In this document: piece after piece, positions 1 through 9,229 of the stretch | Layout: every line of letters starts with the position of its first letter | Position numbering within the stretch: the first letter of the stretch is position 1 | From: Candidatus Zixiibacteriota bacterium | GTDB lineage: Bacteria; Zixibacteria; MSB-5A5; GN15; FEB-12 | DNA: 64,000 bases | NCBI GenBank assembly: GCA_028289585.1 | Contig: JANQPI010000035.1 | Location: forward strand, 218,717-282,716 | Direction: 5' to 3' | The notes under the pieces: generated by a model | Databases searched by the model: none | What the model saw: only the letters and a program-made list of their open reading frames with translations | What the model was told of the DNA's origin: nothing | Made by a program: the position numbers and the translations under genes

Positions 1-1
1 T

Positions 2-268
2 TCGCCTGTATTAGATGCATCGACACGGAACGACTTCGGACTCCCTCCATCAGGATCGATCTGGCAACCCCGTTTCGACGACCTGATCGTTACGTCCGAC
101 AGACAGCTTCGCGTCAAGATGAACTATATCCACGAGAATCCGGTACGGGTGGGATTGGTATCGTTACCGACTGATTACCGTTTTTCAAGTGCTGTGGACT
201 GGATGAGCGGTCATGCGGGTCTGTTACCAGTTGACAAGAATTGGGAATGGCTGGATAGGGAGGAGTAA
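2..268 (+). CDS. REP-associated tyrosine transposase (Y1_Tnp/IS200-like), 3' part
   Basis: An open frame enters from the left edge and ends at TAA 266-268, giving about 88 C-terminal residues. It contains IWQPRFDDLIV, then MNYIHENPVRVGLV, then YRFSSAVDW. The IHxNPVRxGLV block followed by a YxxSS segment is typical of the C-terminal half of REP-associated tyrosine transposases (RAYTs), which nick single-stranded DNA at REP hairpins. The catalytic HUH motif and tyrosine lie outside the window, so completeness and activity cannot be judged. Two matching palindromes lie directly downstream, as expected for a RAYT. The family call is firm; the subclass is not. Confidence 0.8.
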   Translation, partial: SPVLDASTRNDFGLPPSGSIWQPRFDDLIVTSDRQLRVKMNYIHENPVRVGLVSLPTDYRFSSAVDWMSGHAGLLPVDKNWEWLDREE

Positions 269-270
269 GA

Positions 271-292
271 CGGCAGGTGAGGACACCTGCCG
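271..292. repeat. REP-like palindrome, copy 1
   Basis: CGGCAGGTG-AGGA-CACCTGCCG: a perfect 9-bp stem with a 4-nt loop, starting 2 nt after the transposase stop codon. The same core recurs at 333-352. This is the form of REP sequences recognised by RAYT transposases. Confidence 0.7.
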
Positions 293-332
293 CCCACAGG
301 ATGGCTAATCCAGTTCTTGTGCGGTGCAGACA

Positions 333-352
333 GGCAGGTGAGGACGCCTGCC
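333..352. repeat. REP-like palindrome, copy 2
   Basis: GGCAGGTG-AGGA-CGCCTGCC: an 8-bp stem (one G-T pair) with the same AGGA loop and the same orientation as copy 1, about 60 bp away. A second inverted repeat (GGCTAAC/GTTAGCC, 370-376 and 384-390) follows and may help end the minus-strand transcript arriving from 394. Confidence 0.65.
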
Positions 353-393
353 GGTTACGTTACTCGAACGGCTAACTTCTGACGTTAGCCTGC

Positions 394-837
394 CTACCGA
401 AAGACAACCGGTTCGGGGGCAGGGGGACGTGGCGCGTGGGGTTTCTTGGGAGCATCCATAAACGCCACAATCGGCTGCGCAAACCATGCCGTTAACGGGA
501 AGCCACACAGCACGCCCCAGACTTCGTCGTAACCTGCCTCTCTGATCGTATCGAGCCAGAGCAGGAAATTGATCACGAGATTCACGAACGGGATAAAGAG
601 CAGGACGATCCACCAGAGCGGGCGCTTCGCCGTCATCGTCAACAGGATCATGTTGAGAATCGGTACCCATGCCCACCAGGCGTTTTCTTCCTCGCCCGCT
701 TTGATCGCAATGCGGTAGTGGACGTAGCTGTAGAACGCCCACATGACGAGTGAGAAGATGATGATTCCCCAGATGAGCAGTGCGAGAAACGCCTCGACCT
801 CAGGATCAAGCGGCTGGTAGTAGGGATCGTCGTACAT
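394..837 (-). CDS. DUF5684-type membrane protein, paralogue 3
   Basis: 147 residues. The N-terminus is short and acidic (MYDDPYYQPLDPEVE). A first membrane segment lies at about 17-37, followed by a YRIAIKAGEEENAWWAWVP amphipathic stretch. Two closely spaced hydrophobic helices follow (ILNMILL; PLWWIVLLFIPFVNLVI), then another hydrophobic block and a Pro-rich tail ending EPVVFR. The order 'A.K.G...WWAWVPILN...PLWW..LL.IPFVN' matches the uncharacterised DUF5684 family as I recall it. It is the last of three tandem paralogues, 11 nt after the previous stop. The initiator ATG follows a weak GAGG. Function is unknown. Confidence 0.75.
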   Translation of the reverse strand: MYDDPYYQPLDPEVEAFLALLIWGIIIFSLVMWAFYSYVHYRIAIKAGEEENAWWAWVPILNMILLTMTAKRPLWWIVLLFIPFVNLVINFLLWLDTIREAGYDEVWGVLCGFPLTAWFAQPIVAFMDAPKKPHAPRPPAPEPVVFR

Positions 838-848
838 CGTAGACCTCG

Positions 849-1325
849 CTACTGGAAGATAACCGGTTCCGGCGGCTGCCGTCGCGGTCGTGGCGGTGGC
901 GGCGTACCGGTGGTGTCATCCGGGTAGGTGTAACGTGTCGCGCCGAACGCAATCATGATCAGCGCCAGAATGCTGAACGGCGGAATGAGTACCCAGAATC
1001 CCCAGAACATATTCGAACCGGCGTTTCTGGCCGCGATCATCCAGAGCGCAAAGAACACGATCGCGTTCACGAACGGAACGAGCAGCAGTGCAAACCACCA
1101 GAGCGGTTTGCCCGCCATCTGAATCAAGAGCAGCGTATTCAGGATCGGGACAAACGCCCACCAAGCGATATCTGAGTTGCCGGTCTTGTGGGCGATTCGG
1201 TACTGCATAATGGCGAAGAAGACGAGGTACCCGAGGATCATCCCGATCCCCCAGGCGCCGATCAAGGCATCACCCGTTGAACCAACCGTCTCGGGCTGCC
1301 CGTACATGCTGTAATCGTCGTACAT
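849..1325 (-). CDS. DUF5684-type membrane protein, paralogue 2
   Basis: About 158 residues from the ATG at 1323-1325 (MYDDYSMYGQPE). I prefer this start over one 8 codons upstream because GGAGGGAGACGAAT precedes it at good spacing and its N-terminus matches its neighbour. Membrane segments and the 'GNSDIAWWAFVPILN...PLWWFALLLVPFVN' core align with the flanking genes, and the tail ends EPVIFQ. An intrinsic terminator separates it from the upstream paralogue, so it is either reached by read-through or has a promoter inside the upstream gene. Function is unknown; tandem duplication is evident from the sequence. Confidence 0.77.
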   Translation of the reverse strand: MYDDYSMYGQPETVGSTGDALIGAWGIGMILGYLVFFAIMQYRIAHKTGNSDIAWWAFVPILNTLLLIQMAGKPLWWFALLLVPFVNAIVFFALWMIAARNAGSNMFWGFWVLIPPFSILALIMIAFGATRYTYPDDTTGTPPPPRPRRQPPEPVIFQ

Positions 1326-1347
1326 ATTCGTCTCCCTCCGTGAAGAC

Positions 1348-1380
1348 AAAAAAAGTCACCCCGACCTCGGCCGGGGTGAC
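1348..1380 (-). terminator. intrinsic terminator inside the DUF5684 gene cluster
   Basis: On the minus strand GTCACCCCG and CGGGGTGAC form a perfect 9-bp stem (1355-1363 with 1372-1380) followed by seven T residues (1354-1348). It begins 12 nt past the stop codon of the 1393-1845 gene and sits 22 nt before the start of the next paralogue, so it should attenuate expression of the two downstream copies. Confidence 0.85.
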
Positions 1381-1392
1381 GGTCAGAACGTC

Positions 1393-1845
1393 TTACTGGA
1401 AGACGACTGGTTCCTGCTGCGGCTTCTTGATCTTTGGCTGCTGGGTCGGCGACGGCGTCGACGGTCCGGAGCCGCCGGTGAACGCCATGATCGGGACGGT
1501 GACAAAGCCAAAGAGCGGAGTCAGATACCCGAGTACCGGAGAGTTGCCGGCATTCTCACTGATCGCGCCCCAGAGCGGGAAGAGCATGAAGAAGTTGATA
1601 ACCGGCACGAGGAAGAGGACAGCGAGCCACCACATCGGCTTCCTCGCCATCTGTACCATCTGCACCACGTTCAGGATCGGCACGAACGCGAACCACGCGG
1701 TCTCGCTGTTGCCCGTCTTCTGAGCGATCTTGAAAACGCAGAACGAATAGAAGAGGTAGACAGCGGCGATAAAGGCGATTACCCCAAAGCCCAGTCCGGG
1801 ATCGGCCGCCTGGCTGCCGTATTCGTACGCTCCAAAGTTGTCCAC
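1393..1845 (-). CDS. DUF5684-type membrane protein, paralogue 1
   Basis: 150 residues starting at GTG (1843-1845) behind AGGAGGGAATT, an excellent ribosome-binding site. N-terminus MDNFGAYEYGSQ, a membrane segment at about 22-38, the core 'KTGNSETAWFAFVPILN...PMWWLAVLFLVPVINFF', and a Pro-rich tail ending KPQQEPVVFQ. This is the promoter-proximal copy and has its own intrinsic terminator immediately after the stop. The conserved tail EPV(V/I)FQ/R in all three copies suggests a shared terminal signal. Function is unknown. Confidence 0.78.
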   Translation of the reverse strand: MDNFGAYEYGSQAADPGLGFGVIAFIAAVYLFYSFCVFKIAQKTGNSETAWFAFVPILNVVQMVQMARKPMWWLAVLFLVPVINFFMLFPLWGAISENAGNSPVLGYLTPLFGFVTVPIMAFTGGSGPSTPSPTQQPKIKKPQQEPVVFQ

Positions 1846-2037
1846 AATTCCCTCCTAAGAGATAGGGTACCTACAGTTCAGGTTATCCCGTCTGTCGGAG
1901 GTGGCGTTGAGGGAATTGACTGTCGACTCCCGAAACGTGCAGCCATCAGGCTATATCCGATGAAATAGTCCTAATTCTGCACAGGGGAGCAAGGTCTGGG
2001 CTGGCTCGGATAGCCACGAGATCTGATACCTGGCCGC

Positions 2038-2067
2038 TTGTCCGACGAACTCGGTTTTGCTTATCTT
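2038..2067 (+). promoter_or_regulatory. sigma70-type promoter for the DinB gene
   Basis: TTGTCC at 2038-2043, an 18-nt spacer, and TATCTT at 2062-2067. Transcription would start near 2074, leaving a leader of about 40 nt to the ATG at 2113, which is preceded by GAGG. Confidence 0.5.
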
Positions 2068-2112
2068 TAACGATGTCCCACCGAAGACAACCATCGAGAC
2101 CGCGAGGTACCC

Positions 2113-2625
2113 ATGTCGATTTCTTCTGCCGAAGCTATGCTGGGGGATATTGCTCCTGAGTTCGCCAGCACGCGACGCTTTCTGGAGCGTATACCCGACG
2201 ATAAACTTGAGTTCACGCCCCATGAGAAGTCGTGGACGGTAATCAAGCTAGCCACGCATATCGTGCATCTGTTGGCGTGGTTTGAGACAATGACCGATCT
2301 TGATGACTTCGACCTGGCGACCTTTGATCCGTCGCAGTTAGTCAATCCCAAGACTCGCGACGAGCTGCTTGCGGCCTGGGATGACAAAGCACAGACAGTC
2401 ATCGATAAGTGTCTGGCGCTCTCCAACGAACGGCTGACATCCAACTGGGTGATGCGTAAGGGTGATCAGGTGATGCTCGACCAGCCGCGCATTCATGCGA
2501 TCCGGCTTTGGGGGCTGAGCCATGTTTACCACCACCGCGCTCAGCTGGGTGTCTATTTGCGTCTGCTTGATGTTCCGGTACCGGCCGCGTATGGAGATTC
2601 GGCCGACGAGGGAAGCGGCTTTTAA
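2113..2625 (+). CDS. DinB/YfiT-like metal-dependent family protein
   Basis: 170 residues with the four-helix DinB fold signature. An early helix carries the first metal ligand (WTVIKLATHIVHLLAWFE, His near 46-49), and a C-terminal HVYHHRAQLGVYLR supplies the HxxxH pair. Family members bind a divalent metal; some are bacillithiol- or mycothiol-dependent transferases, and many have no known substrate. An ATG with GAGG 5 nt upstream sets the start. The DJ-1 family gene follows after 17 nt with its own strong ribosome-binding site, so the two are probably co-transcribed, perhaps in thiol or stress metabolism (inference). The exact reaction is unknown. Confidence 0.8.
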   Translation: MSISSAEAMLGDIAPEFASTRRFLERIPDDKLEFTPHEKSWTVIKLATHIVHLLAWFETMTDLDDFDLATFDPSQLVNPKTRDELLAAWDDKAQTVIDKCLALSNERLTSNWVMRKGDQVMLDQPRIHAIRLWGLSHVYHHRAQLGVYLRLLDVPVPAAYGDSADEGSGF

Positions 2626-2642
2626 CAGGTAGGGGATTGGAC

Positions 2643-3227
2643 ATGAGCGAGCAGAAACACGCCGTTATGTTACTGGCTGAGGGGTGTGAGGACGTCGAGA
2701 CGGTCGCACCGATCGATGTGCTTACTCGCTGCGGTGTCGGCGTCACGACGATTTCTCTGACCGAACCGCCGATTGCGATGGCCTACGGTGGACGGCTAAT
2801 GACCGACGGAACGATCGACTCGTTCGATCCGGAATCGCTGTATGACGCGATTATCTGTCCGGGGGGGCGGGTTAATGCCCGGTCACTGGCAGCTCACCCC
2901 AAAGTTATCACAGCTATCCGCCACCACTTTGCCAACGGTCGATTGGTCGCTGCAATCTGCGCGGCCCCGTCACATGTCCTCGGCGAAGCGGCGGGAGTCC
3001 TCCGGGGCCGGCGGGCGACTGGTGATCCCGGTTTCAACGATAAGCTCGCCGCCAGTGGCGCGAGTGTTACGAGGGAACGGGTCACCCGCGATGGCAATAT
3101 CATTACCGGCGATGGTCCGGGAGCAGCGCTGCCGTTTGGGTTGGCGATTGCTGCCTATCTTGTCGGTTCGGACGCGACGAGACCGTTTGCCGAGAAGTGG
3201 GGAATGCCGGAATTCGCGGAGATATAG
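2643..3227 (+). CDS. DJ-1/PfpI family protein
   Basis: 194 residues from the ATG at 2643, preceded by AGGGG with 7-nt spacing; an upstream TTG has no such support. It aligns with DJ-1 along its length: LLAEGCEDVETVAPIDVL carries the conserved Glu19, ICPGG lies at 71-75, the nucleophile-elbow Cys106 sits in AAICAAP, and ITGDGPG resembles the DJ-1 SRGPG loop. Relatives include deglycase/chaperone-like DJ-1 and ThiJ/YajL. The redox-reactive Cys and its partner Glu are both present, so it should be functional. It follows the DinB-family gene by 17 nt, which suggests one operon. Confidence 0.88.
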   Translation: MSEQKHAVMLLAEGCEDVETVAPIDVLTRCGVGVTTISLTEPPIAMAYGGRLMTDGTIDSFDPESLYDAIICPGGRVNARSLAAHPKVITAIRHHFANGRLVAAICAAPSHVLGEAAGVLRGRRATGDPGFNDKLAASGASVTRERVTRDGNIITGDGPGAALPFGLAIAAYLVGSDATRPFAEKWGMPEFAEI

Positions 3228-3244
3228 CTGCCGCAGAGTTCTTA

Positions 3245-3273
3245 TTGAAGGCCGAACGGAGAGCGTCGATACT
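3245..3273 (+). promoter_or_regulatory. promoter before the GlmU-like gene
   Basis: TTGAAG at 3245-3250, a 17-nt spacer, and GATACT at 3268-3273. The predicted start is near 3280, about 30 nt before the ATG at 3312. Confidence 0.5.
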
Positions 3274-3311
3274 CTCGTTGTAGTCGACGTGTAACCAAAG
3301 GATGTTCGGTC

Positions 3312-4586
3312 ATGCCTCTCTCGGTCTGCATCTACGAAGATGACACCGTTGCCAATTTCTATCCACTAACGTACTTCCGACCGGTGGCCGCAATGCGGGC
3401 CGGTATTCTCCCGCTGTGCATGCGAGCCCGGCGGCATTTCCCCGGGGCGGCGATTTCGTTGGGGACGCGAGCGTCCGTGGCGCGACTAACCGGCATGGCC
3501 TTTCCGGATTTTCCTGTCAATCTGGTTAAGCGAGGCGAAGAGGATGACTTGCTGTTCATCAACGGTCGCACTCGTGCCTTCGGCGATCTCGCTGAGCAGG
3601 TATCAGGAGCACTGACGTCGACAAAGTTCACGACCACCGACGGTGAAACGGTGGCGGTTCTCCTTCGTCCATCGGAGCTGTCTAAACGGCTGACAATCGC
3701 CGAACCGGCCTTGTTTGCTGAGCGCTTTACCGAACTTGAGGATGCATCTGCGATACCTGTCACGACAACGCTCTATCGTTACCCATGGGAGCTCGTCGAC
3801 GATATCGATTCCGAGATAGCTTCAGACTTTGAGTATCTCCGGGCTTCATTTACGCAACGAGAGCAGGCCACCATTCGCGATGGTGTGCATCTTATCAATG
3901 ACCGTGACATTTTCATTGAGGAATCAGCAGACATTCTCCCCGGGACCGTGATCGATGCACGGAGCGGTCCGGTGTACATCGGGGCGAATGTGACGGTTGA
4001 TAGTCAAGTAGCGATCTATGGTCCTTCGGCGATTAGCGCCAACTGTCGAATCCTGGCGGGGAAAATCAGTGGCTCGTCGTTCGGCCATACCTGTCGCGTT
4101 GGGGGAGAGGTCGAAGCGTCGGTCTTTCAAAGCTATGTAAACAAGTATCACGAGGGGTTTATCGGGCATAGCTATGTTGGCTCATGGGTCAATTTTGGCG
4201 CGATGACAACCAACTCTGATCTGAAGAACAACTATTCAACGATCCGCGTTACGGTTAATGGTGAGGCGGTTGATACCGAATCGATTAAGGTTGGCTCATT
4301 CGTCGGCGATCACAGCAAAACCGGGATTGGTACACTACTCAATACCGGTATTGTGATTGGAGCCGTCTGCAATCTCTTCGGTGGTGGGTTGATTTCGGAT
4401 AAATCAGTCGCTGATTTCAGCTGGGGGCAGACCGGGTCGTATGTCAGTTACGATCTCGAACGTGCGGTTGATACGGTACGTCGGACGATGGCTCGTCGCG
4501 ACGTCGAGCTGACTGAAGACGAAGAGAGAATCCTGCGGGCGCTTGCGGAGAGTCGTGTTGAGGATTCCGGTGTCCTCCGCTTCTGA
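3312..4586 (+). CDS. alternative-type GlmU-like sugar-1-phosphate nucleotidyltransferase/acetyltransferase
   Basis: 424 residues. The N-terminus (NFYPLTYFRPVAAMRAGI, residues 15-32) matches the divergent nucleotidyltransferase half of the 'alternative bacterial GlmU' family best known from Bacteroidetes. The C-terminal half is a left-handed beta-helix with WVNFGAMTTNSDLKNNY, GDHSKTGIGTLLNTG and a final GGGLISDKSVADFSWG segment. Family members are thought to make UDP-GlcNAc or a related activated sugar. Downstream come galT and glgA behind a separate promoter, giving a sugar-activation neighbourhood. The acceptor sugar cannot be read from the sequence. Confidence 0.82.
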   Translation: MPLSVCIYEDDTVANFYPLTYFRPVAAMRAGILPLCMRARRHFPGAAISLGTRASVARLTGMAFPDFPVNLVKRGEEDDLLFINGRTRAFGDLAEQVSGALTSTKFTTTDGETVAVLLRPSELSKRLTIAEPALFAERFTELEDASAIPVTTTLYRYPWELVDDIDSEIASDFEYLRASFTQREQATIRDGVHLINDRDIFIEESADILPGTVIDARSGPVYIGANVTVDSQVAIYGPSAISANCRILAGKISGSSFGHTCRVGGEVEASVFQSYVNKYHEGFIGHSYVGSWVNFGAMTTNSDLKNNYSTIRVTVNGEAVDTESIKVGSFVGDHSKTGIGTLLNTGIVIGAVCNLFGGGLISDKSVADFSWGQTGSYVSYDLERAVDTVRRTMARRDVELTEDEERILRALAESRVEDSGVLRF

Positions 4587-4625
4587 ATAGTAAGTCATTG
4601 ACGGACAACTTCTTAACTGACGCGG

Positions 4626-4655
4626 TTGACAATCTTGCTGGCGTCTGCCTATACT
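4626..4655 (+). promoter_or_regulatory. strong promoter for galT-glgA
   Basis: TTGACA at 4626-4631, an 18-nt spacer, and TATACT at 4650-4655. The start is expected near 4662, followed by GAAGGA 8 nt before the galT ATG. Confidence 0.7.
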
Positions 4656-4680
4656 GAATCGGGAATGAAGGACGCAACCT

Positions 4681-5721
4681 ATGCCTGAATTACGCAAGGA
4701 TCCGGTCGTCGGTCGCTGGGTTATTATCGCCTCCGAACGCGGCAAGCGACCCTCGTCGTTCACGTCGGTCGCCCGTACCCAGGAGGCGCGGATGTGTCCG
4801 TTCTGTCCGGGGAATGAGTCGGCCACGCCACCGGAAGTTATGGCCTATCGCCGCCCCGATTCGGAGCCCAACAAACCGGGTTGGCGCCTCCGCGTCTTTC
4901 CGAACAAATTTCCCGCACTGAAAATCGAGGGTAGTCTGAATCGTGAGCCCGAGGGTATCTACGATCGCATGAATGGGATCGGTGCGCACGAGGTGATTGT
5001 AGAGACGCCCGACCATGGCAAAGATATTGTCGACATGTCGATCGACGAAGTCCGCGACATTCTCTGGGCCTACCGTGAGCGACTCATCGACCTCGAACGG
5101 GACCGCCGTTTCAAATACATCATGATCTTCAAGAATCATGGGGAAGAGGCGGGGGCATCACTCGAGCATTCCCATTCGCAGCTCATTGCTACGCCGATCG
5201 TCCCCAAGCGTATTGTGGAGAAGATTGCGGGAGCTCGTCGTTACTTTGATTTTAAAGAGCGCTGTATCTTCTGTGACATTATTCGTCAAGAGATTCGTGA
5301 TGCCGAACGGTTAGTTTCCGATCACGATGCGTTTATCGCCTTTGAACCATTCGCGTCACGATTCCCGTTTGAAACGCACATCTTTCCCAAAACACACCAG
5401 TCAAGTTTCCTTGAGATGTCGGATTTCGAATACGGCAAGTTGGCCGCCTGTCTGAAGGACGTGTTGACCCGGTTGTATCTGGCCCTCAATGACCCGCCGT
5501 TCAACTTTGTTCTGCATACCCGGCCGGTGATCCGCGACCACCACGAGCACTTCCACTGGCACATCGAAGTAATTCCCAAGTTGACTAAGATGGCGGGCTT
5601 TGAGTGGGGATCGGGGTTTTTTATCAATCCGACCGCGCCTGAAGAAGCCGCGTCGTACCTTCGCGCCCTCGATGTTGAACGATTTCCGGAGATCCGTAGT
5701 CAGAAGGTCATGAGCGGCTAG
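4681..5721 (+). CDS. galT: galactose-1-phosphate uridylyltransferase family
   Basis: 346 residues of the HIT-superfamily GalT fold, which exchanges UMP between UDP-glucose and galactose-1-phosphate in the Leloir pathway. Visible features are a zinc pair C39-P-F-C42, the active-site loop H163-S-H165-S-Q (H165 matches the uridylylated His of GalT), and a C-terminal HFHWHIEVIP HIT-like block. A related activity, ADP-glucose phosphorylase, is possible because the next gene is a glycogen synthase. The stop TAG is followed directly by the glgA ATG with no intervening base, implying translational coupling. Confidence 0.86.
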   Translation: MPELRKDPVVGRWVIIASERGKRPSSFTSVARTQEARMCPFCPGNESATPPEVMAYRRPDSEPNKPGWRLRVFPNKFPALKIEGSLNREPEGIYDRMNGIGAHEVIVETPDHGKDIVDMSIDEVRDILWAYRERLIDLERDRRFKYIMIFKNHGEEAGASLEHSHSQLIATPIVPKRIVEKIAGARRYFDFKERCIFCDIIRQEIRDAERLVSDHDAFIAFEPFASRFPFETHIFPKTHQSSFLEMSDFEYGKLAACLKDVLTRLYLALNDPPFNFVLHTRPVIRDHHEHFHWHIEVIPKLTKMAGFEWGSGFFINPTAPEEAASYLRALDVERFPEIRSQKVMSG

Positions 5722-7185
5722 ATGGAGCACCTGCGGATTCTGATGATCGCTTCCGAGGCCGCACCGTTGCTTCGGACGGGTGGTCTTGGTGATGTCATGG
5801 GGGCGCTGCCGCAGGCGCTGACCGAAATCGGGCATGACGTCCAGATCGCATTGCCACTTTACTCGGCCATCGATACGTCGACGTACAGTTTTGAGTCGAC
5901 CGATATCACTTTCCCCGTCTCGGTGGGCGGGACACTGTATCCAACCGAATTGCTGCGGTACCGTGTTGGCGATGTCAGCTATCTGCTTCTCTACACCTCT
6001 CATTTTTGCGATCGACCGGGCGTTTACATCGATCCCGCGACGGGAACCGATTTCCCCGACAACGACGAACGATTTGTGTGGTTCTGCCGCGCTGCTTTAG
6101 AAGCGGTCATCCGGCTCGAATGGCCACCTCAGATTCTTCACTGTCACGACTGGCAGGCAGCTGTGCTCCCGGCTCTTCTACGGGATGTCTACGCTACCAC
6201 GCCGACCTTTCAGCAGAGCAAGACGATCCTCACAATCCACAATCTCGGTTATCAGGGACTCTTCCCGGGTAACCAGTTCGAGCGCTTGGGAATTTCGGAA
6301 GCGCTCAACGCTCCGATGGGGCCATTTGAATTCTTTGGTCAGGTCAACTTTCTGAAAGCTGGCATTGTTATGTCGGATGTCATCACCACCGTTTCGCCTC
6401 GCTATGCAGAGGAGATCATTTCATCGGAGGAGATGGGATTCGGACTCCAAGGTGTCTTGCAGAAGCGCGAGAAGAGTCTTCGCGGTATTCTCAATGGTGT
6501 CGACTATGCCGACTGGTCGCCTAATAAAGACCCATACCTGGCCTATCGATACACTGCTTCAAATCTCTCGCGGAAGCGAATGAACAAAGTCGAATTGATG
6601 AACGAGGCCAAGCTGCCCGTTCGCGAGAATGCGCCGCTCATTGGCATGATTACTCGACTGGCCGAGCAGAAAGGACTCGATATCCTTACCGATGCCGCAG
6701 ACGAGTTGTTCGCTCGGGATGTGCAGCTCGTCATCCTGGGATCCGGGGATGCTCGCTATGAAGCCTTGCTGCAGGAACTGGAAGACCAGTTTCCGGATCA
6801 GCTCAAGGTCTATCTTCGTTTTGACACGGCACTCTCGCATCGTATTGAAGCCGCCTCGGACATCTTTCTCATGCCGTCCCGATATGAGCCGTGCGGGTTG
6901 AATCAGATGTACTCGCTGCGCTACGGTGCCGTGCCGGTGGCGCGCAATGTTGGCGGTCTTGCCAATACGATTATTGACGTCGATGTCGACCCTGACAACG
7001 GCACTGGTTTCTTGTTCGATGCGTATACTGGTGAGGCAATGCTGGCTGCTCTCGATCGTGCAATCGCTCGTTTCCAGCGCAAGCGGGCCTGGACAAAAAT
7101 CGTTAAGACCGGCATGCGTCAAGATTTCTCCTGGGACCGCTCGGCTGAGCAATATGCCTCGCTCTACAGCGAGTTATTGAGTTAG
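5722..7185 (+). CDS. glgA: glycogen/starch synthase
   Basis: 487 residues, the usual length for bacterial GlgA (GT5). The N-terminal glucosyl-donor loop is RTGGL (18-22; KTGGL in many relatives). Further marks are [14 protein letters not shown], the GT-B hinge segment [12 protein letters not shown], and [25 protein letters not shown] near the C-terminus. It extends alpha-1,4-glucan from ADP- or UDP-glucose in the cytoplasm. It is zero-spaced after galT and 14 nt before the GT-C gene, so all three share the promoter at 4626. No glgB, glgC or glgP is present in the window. Confidence 0.92.
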   Translation: MEHLRILMIASEAAPLLRTGGLGDVMGALPQALTEIGHDVQIALPLYSAIDTSTYSFESTDITFPVSVGGTLYPTELLRYRVGDVSYLLLYTSHFCDRPGVYIDPATGTDFPDNDERFVWFCRAALEAVIRLEWPPQILHCHDWQAAVLPALLRDVYATTPTFQQSKTILTIHNLGYQGLFPGNQFERLGISEALNAPMGPFEFFGQVNFLKAGIVMSDVITTVSPRYAEEIISSEEMGFGLQGVLQKREKSLRGILNGVDYADWSPNKDPYLAYRYTASNLSRKRMNKVELMNEAKLPVRENAPLIGMITRLAEQKGLDILTDAADELFARDVQLVILGSGDARYEALLQELEDQFPDQLKVYLRFDTALSHRIEAASDIFLMPSRYEPCGLNQMYSLRYGAVPVARNVGGLANTIIDVDVDPDNGTGFLFDAYTGEAMLAALDRAIARFQRKRAWTKIVKTGMRQDFSWDRSAEQYASLYSELLS

Positions 7186-7199
7186 ACCATTCGGCGCTA

Positions 7200-9140
7200 A
7201 TGCCCAAACGCCCCCCTCGCCAGCGTTCCCGGCCACCACGGTCGATACCTCCATTTATCGCCCAATCATGGCCGGTGGTAATAGCCCTTGCGGCCTATGC
7301 GTACTTCGTGAGCATCCTGTGGTTTCGCCAGGATGATGCCTACATCACGTTTCGGTATGTCGCTAACTGGCTGAATGGAGACGGTTTGGTCTTCAACATC
7401 GGGGAGCGCGTCGAGGGTTTCACCAATTTCGGGTGGACAGTTTATCTCGCTCTGTCGGGCGCACTCGGGCTTCCATACCAGGAGATTGCGCAGATAACCG
7501 GTCTGCTGTGTGGGGCTGGTGTCATCATCCTGGCGTGGCGGATCGCCCGGCTGATCTGGACAGAGATCGGTGCCTGGCAGGTGGCACTGGTGACGTTGCT
7601 TGTTGGTTCGACACAATCACTGGCTTACTGGTCTCCGGCCGGATTGGAGACCGCGGCCTTCGCGCTGATGACGACGTTGTCGGTCTACTGGTACCTAACG
7701 GGAAGTCGATGGATCGTCTGGTCAATCCTGATGGCGGTGTGGATTCGACCGGAGGGAGCTCTTGTTGCCGGGTTGCTTCTGATCGTCGACACCATTGTCC
7801 ATCGGCGCTTCCCCAGGCGCTTGGCATCGTTCATCGCGATCGCGTTCGTTCTCTCGCTCCCGTTTGTGGCGTTTAAGTTTGGGTATTACGGTTCGCTGTT
7901 ACCGAATCCGTTCTTTGCCAAGACTGGGTCAGATCTCGAGTCGTTTCGCGGTGGCTTGGTCTATATAGGAGAATTCTTTTCGCATTACGGCTTCTATGGA
8001 CTGCCGGTGGTCGTGACACTGTTCCTGTGGCGGTCGTTAACAGTAGCTCAGCGGACGATCTGGCTGTTTTCAGTTATCTATACGCTGTACATCGTAGCGG
8101 TTGGCGGTGACGTGCTAAAAGTACACCGCTTCTGGCTACCTCTGTTCGGGTGCTTCGCCATTCTGTTGGTGTCGGCTCTAACTCCGGGAATCGACCGCCT
8201 TCGTGGTCGAGTACACCGGTTGGTTGTTGTTGCCGTCGGATTTATTGCCATCGGACTCACGATCTGGCTGCCGTATGAAACGGTGTCGAGTTTCAATCGC
8301 ATCGAGAAGCTCTTTTTAGTCAAACAGCAGTTTACCGCTCAGCAGATTCGAGAGACGGCTCGCGGGCAGCAACTGACAGTAGCGACGCCAACGATTGGCA
8401 TCTTTGGGTTCGAGCTGGTAGGTCATACGGTCATCGATATGCTCGGACTGACCGATTCGACAATTGCCCGCCATCCGCAAGAACCGATTCCCGGACTCTC
8501 ATCGACGTGGCGCGAGAGAAATCTCAACACGCCGTATCTGTTATCGCGCGCTCCTGATTACATCGTTTTCTCAACGGGCAACAAACCATCGGCCCCCGCG
8601 GAACGGGCACTGTTTCTCTATCCGGACTTCCTCGACCGGTATCGTACCGTCGGATGGTACTACGTCGCCCCTCACCGCCGCGATCGTGTTGGTTCGATTG
8701 TGCCGGCCTTCAGAAAAATCAGCGAACCGGAGCCGCCGTTCGAACGCATCTATCCGATCGCGTGGGTGGAGGAGTACAAGCGTGGTTTAGAGGCGTTTGT
8801 CTCGCGACGCCACGACGAAGCGCTGAGTCGTTTCGAGACGGCTCGACAGATCGCCGACGGTGACCCCAGTCCCTATCTGACCTACCACTACGCGCAGGCT
8901 ATCATCGGCAGCGATCGTGAACGATTGCGCGAGGGGATAACGATGCTTGCCGAACTGGTGGCTGCTGATACGACAATCTGGGAAGCGAGTCGTGATCTTC
9001 ACCGCTATCTCGTGCTATCGGGTCGGGCTGGTCAGGCAGCGGTTTACCGCCGGTGGTTGGGGGCGGTTATGCCCTGGTATCTCAACCGCCATGATTCATT
9101 GGTCTCGGCAGACCTCGCGCGGGCTCGAAACCGCCGCTAG
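7200..9140 (+). CDS. GT-C membrane glycosyltransferase with C-terminal TPR-like region
   Basis: 646 residues. After a basic, Pro-rich start (1-22) comes a polytopic membrane region of about ten segments (23-375). The first loop is [16 protein letters not shown] ... [12 protein letters not shown] (42-79); this DD plus 'GERVEG(F/Y)TNF' signature is shared with the AftB-like mycobacterial arabinofuranosyltransferase group and many uncharacterised bacterial GT-C proteins using polyprenyl-phosphate sugars. The periplasmic C-terminus (about 530-640) has TPR-like helices ([19 protein letters not shown]). It is the third gene of the galT-glgA transcript. Donor and acceptor are unknown. Confidence 0.72.
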   Translation: MPKRPPRQRSRPPRSIPPFIAQSWPVVIALAAYAYFVSILWFRQDDAYITFRYVANWLNGDGLVFNIGERVEGFTNFGWTVYLALSGALGLPYQEIAQITGLLCGAGVIILAWRIARLIWTEIGAWQVALVTLLVGSTQSLAYWSPAGLETAAFALMTTLSVYWYLTGSRWIVWSILMAVWIRPEGALVAGLLLIVDTIVHRRFPRRLASFIAIAFVLSLPFVAFKFGYYGSLLPNPFFAKTGSDLESFRGGLVYIGEFFSHYGFYGLPVVVTLFLWRSLTVAQRTIWLFSVIYTLYIVAVGGDVLKVHRFWLPLFGCFAILLVSALTPGIDRLRGRVHRLVVVAVGFIAIGLTIWLPYETVSSFNRIEKLFLVKQQFTAQQIRETARGQQLTVATPTIGIFGFELVGHTVIDMLGLTDSTIARHPQEPIPGLSSTWRERNLNTPYLLSRAPDYIVFSTGNKPSAPAERALFLYPDFLDRYRTVGWYYVAPHRRDRVGSIVPAFRKISEPEPPFERIYPIAWVEEYKRGLEAFVSRRHDEALSRFETARQIADGDPSPYLTYHYAQAIIGSDRERLREGITMLAELVAADTTIWEASRDLHRYLVLSGRAGQAAVYRRWLGAVMPWYLNRHDSLVSADLARARNRR

Positions 9141-9169
9141 GGGCAGGAGTGAGCCTTTCGGCTGAGGGC

Positions 9170-9197
9170 TTGACAGTCCGAGCGCCCGGGCTATATT
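9170..9197 (+). promoter_or_regulatory. promoter for the tRNA-Gly/tRNA-Cys pair
   Basis: TTGACA at 9170-9175, a 16-nt spacer ending CCCGGGC, and TATATT at 9192-9197. The start falls near 9204. The GC-rich block joined to the -10 recurs at other promoters in this window. Confidence 0.75.
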
Positions 9198-9229
9198 CTT
9201 GATCGCTCCGTACTCGGGGTGTCTTGACA

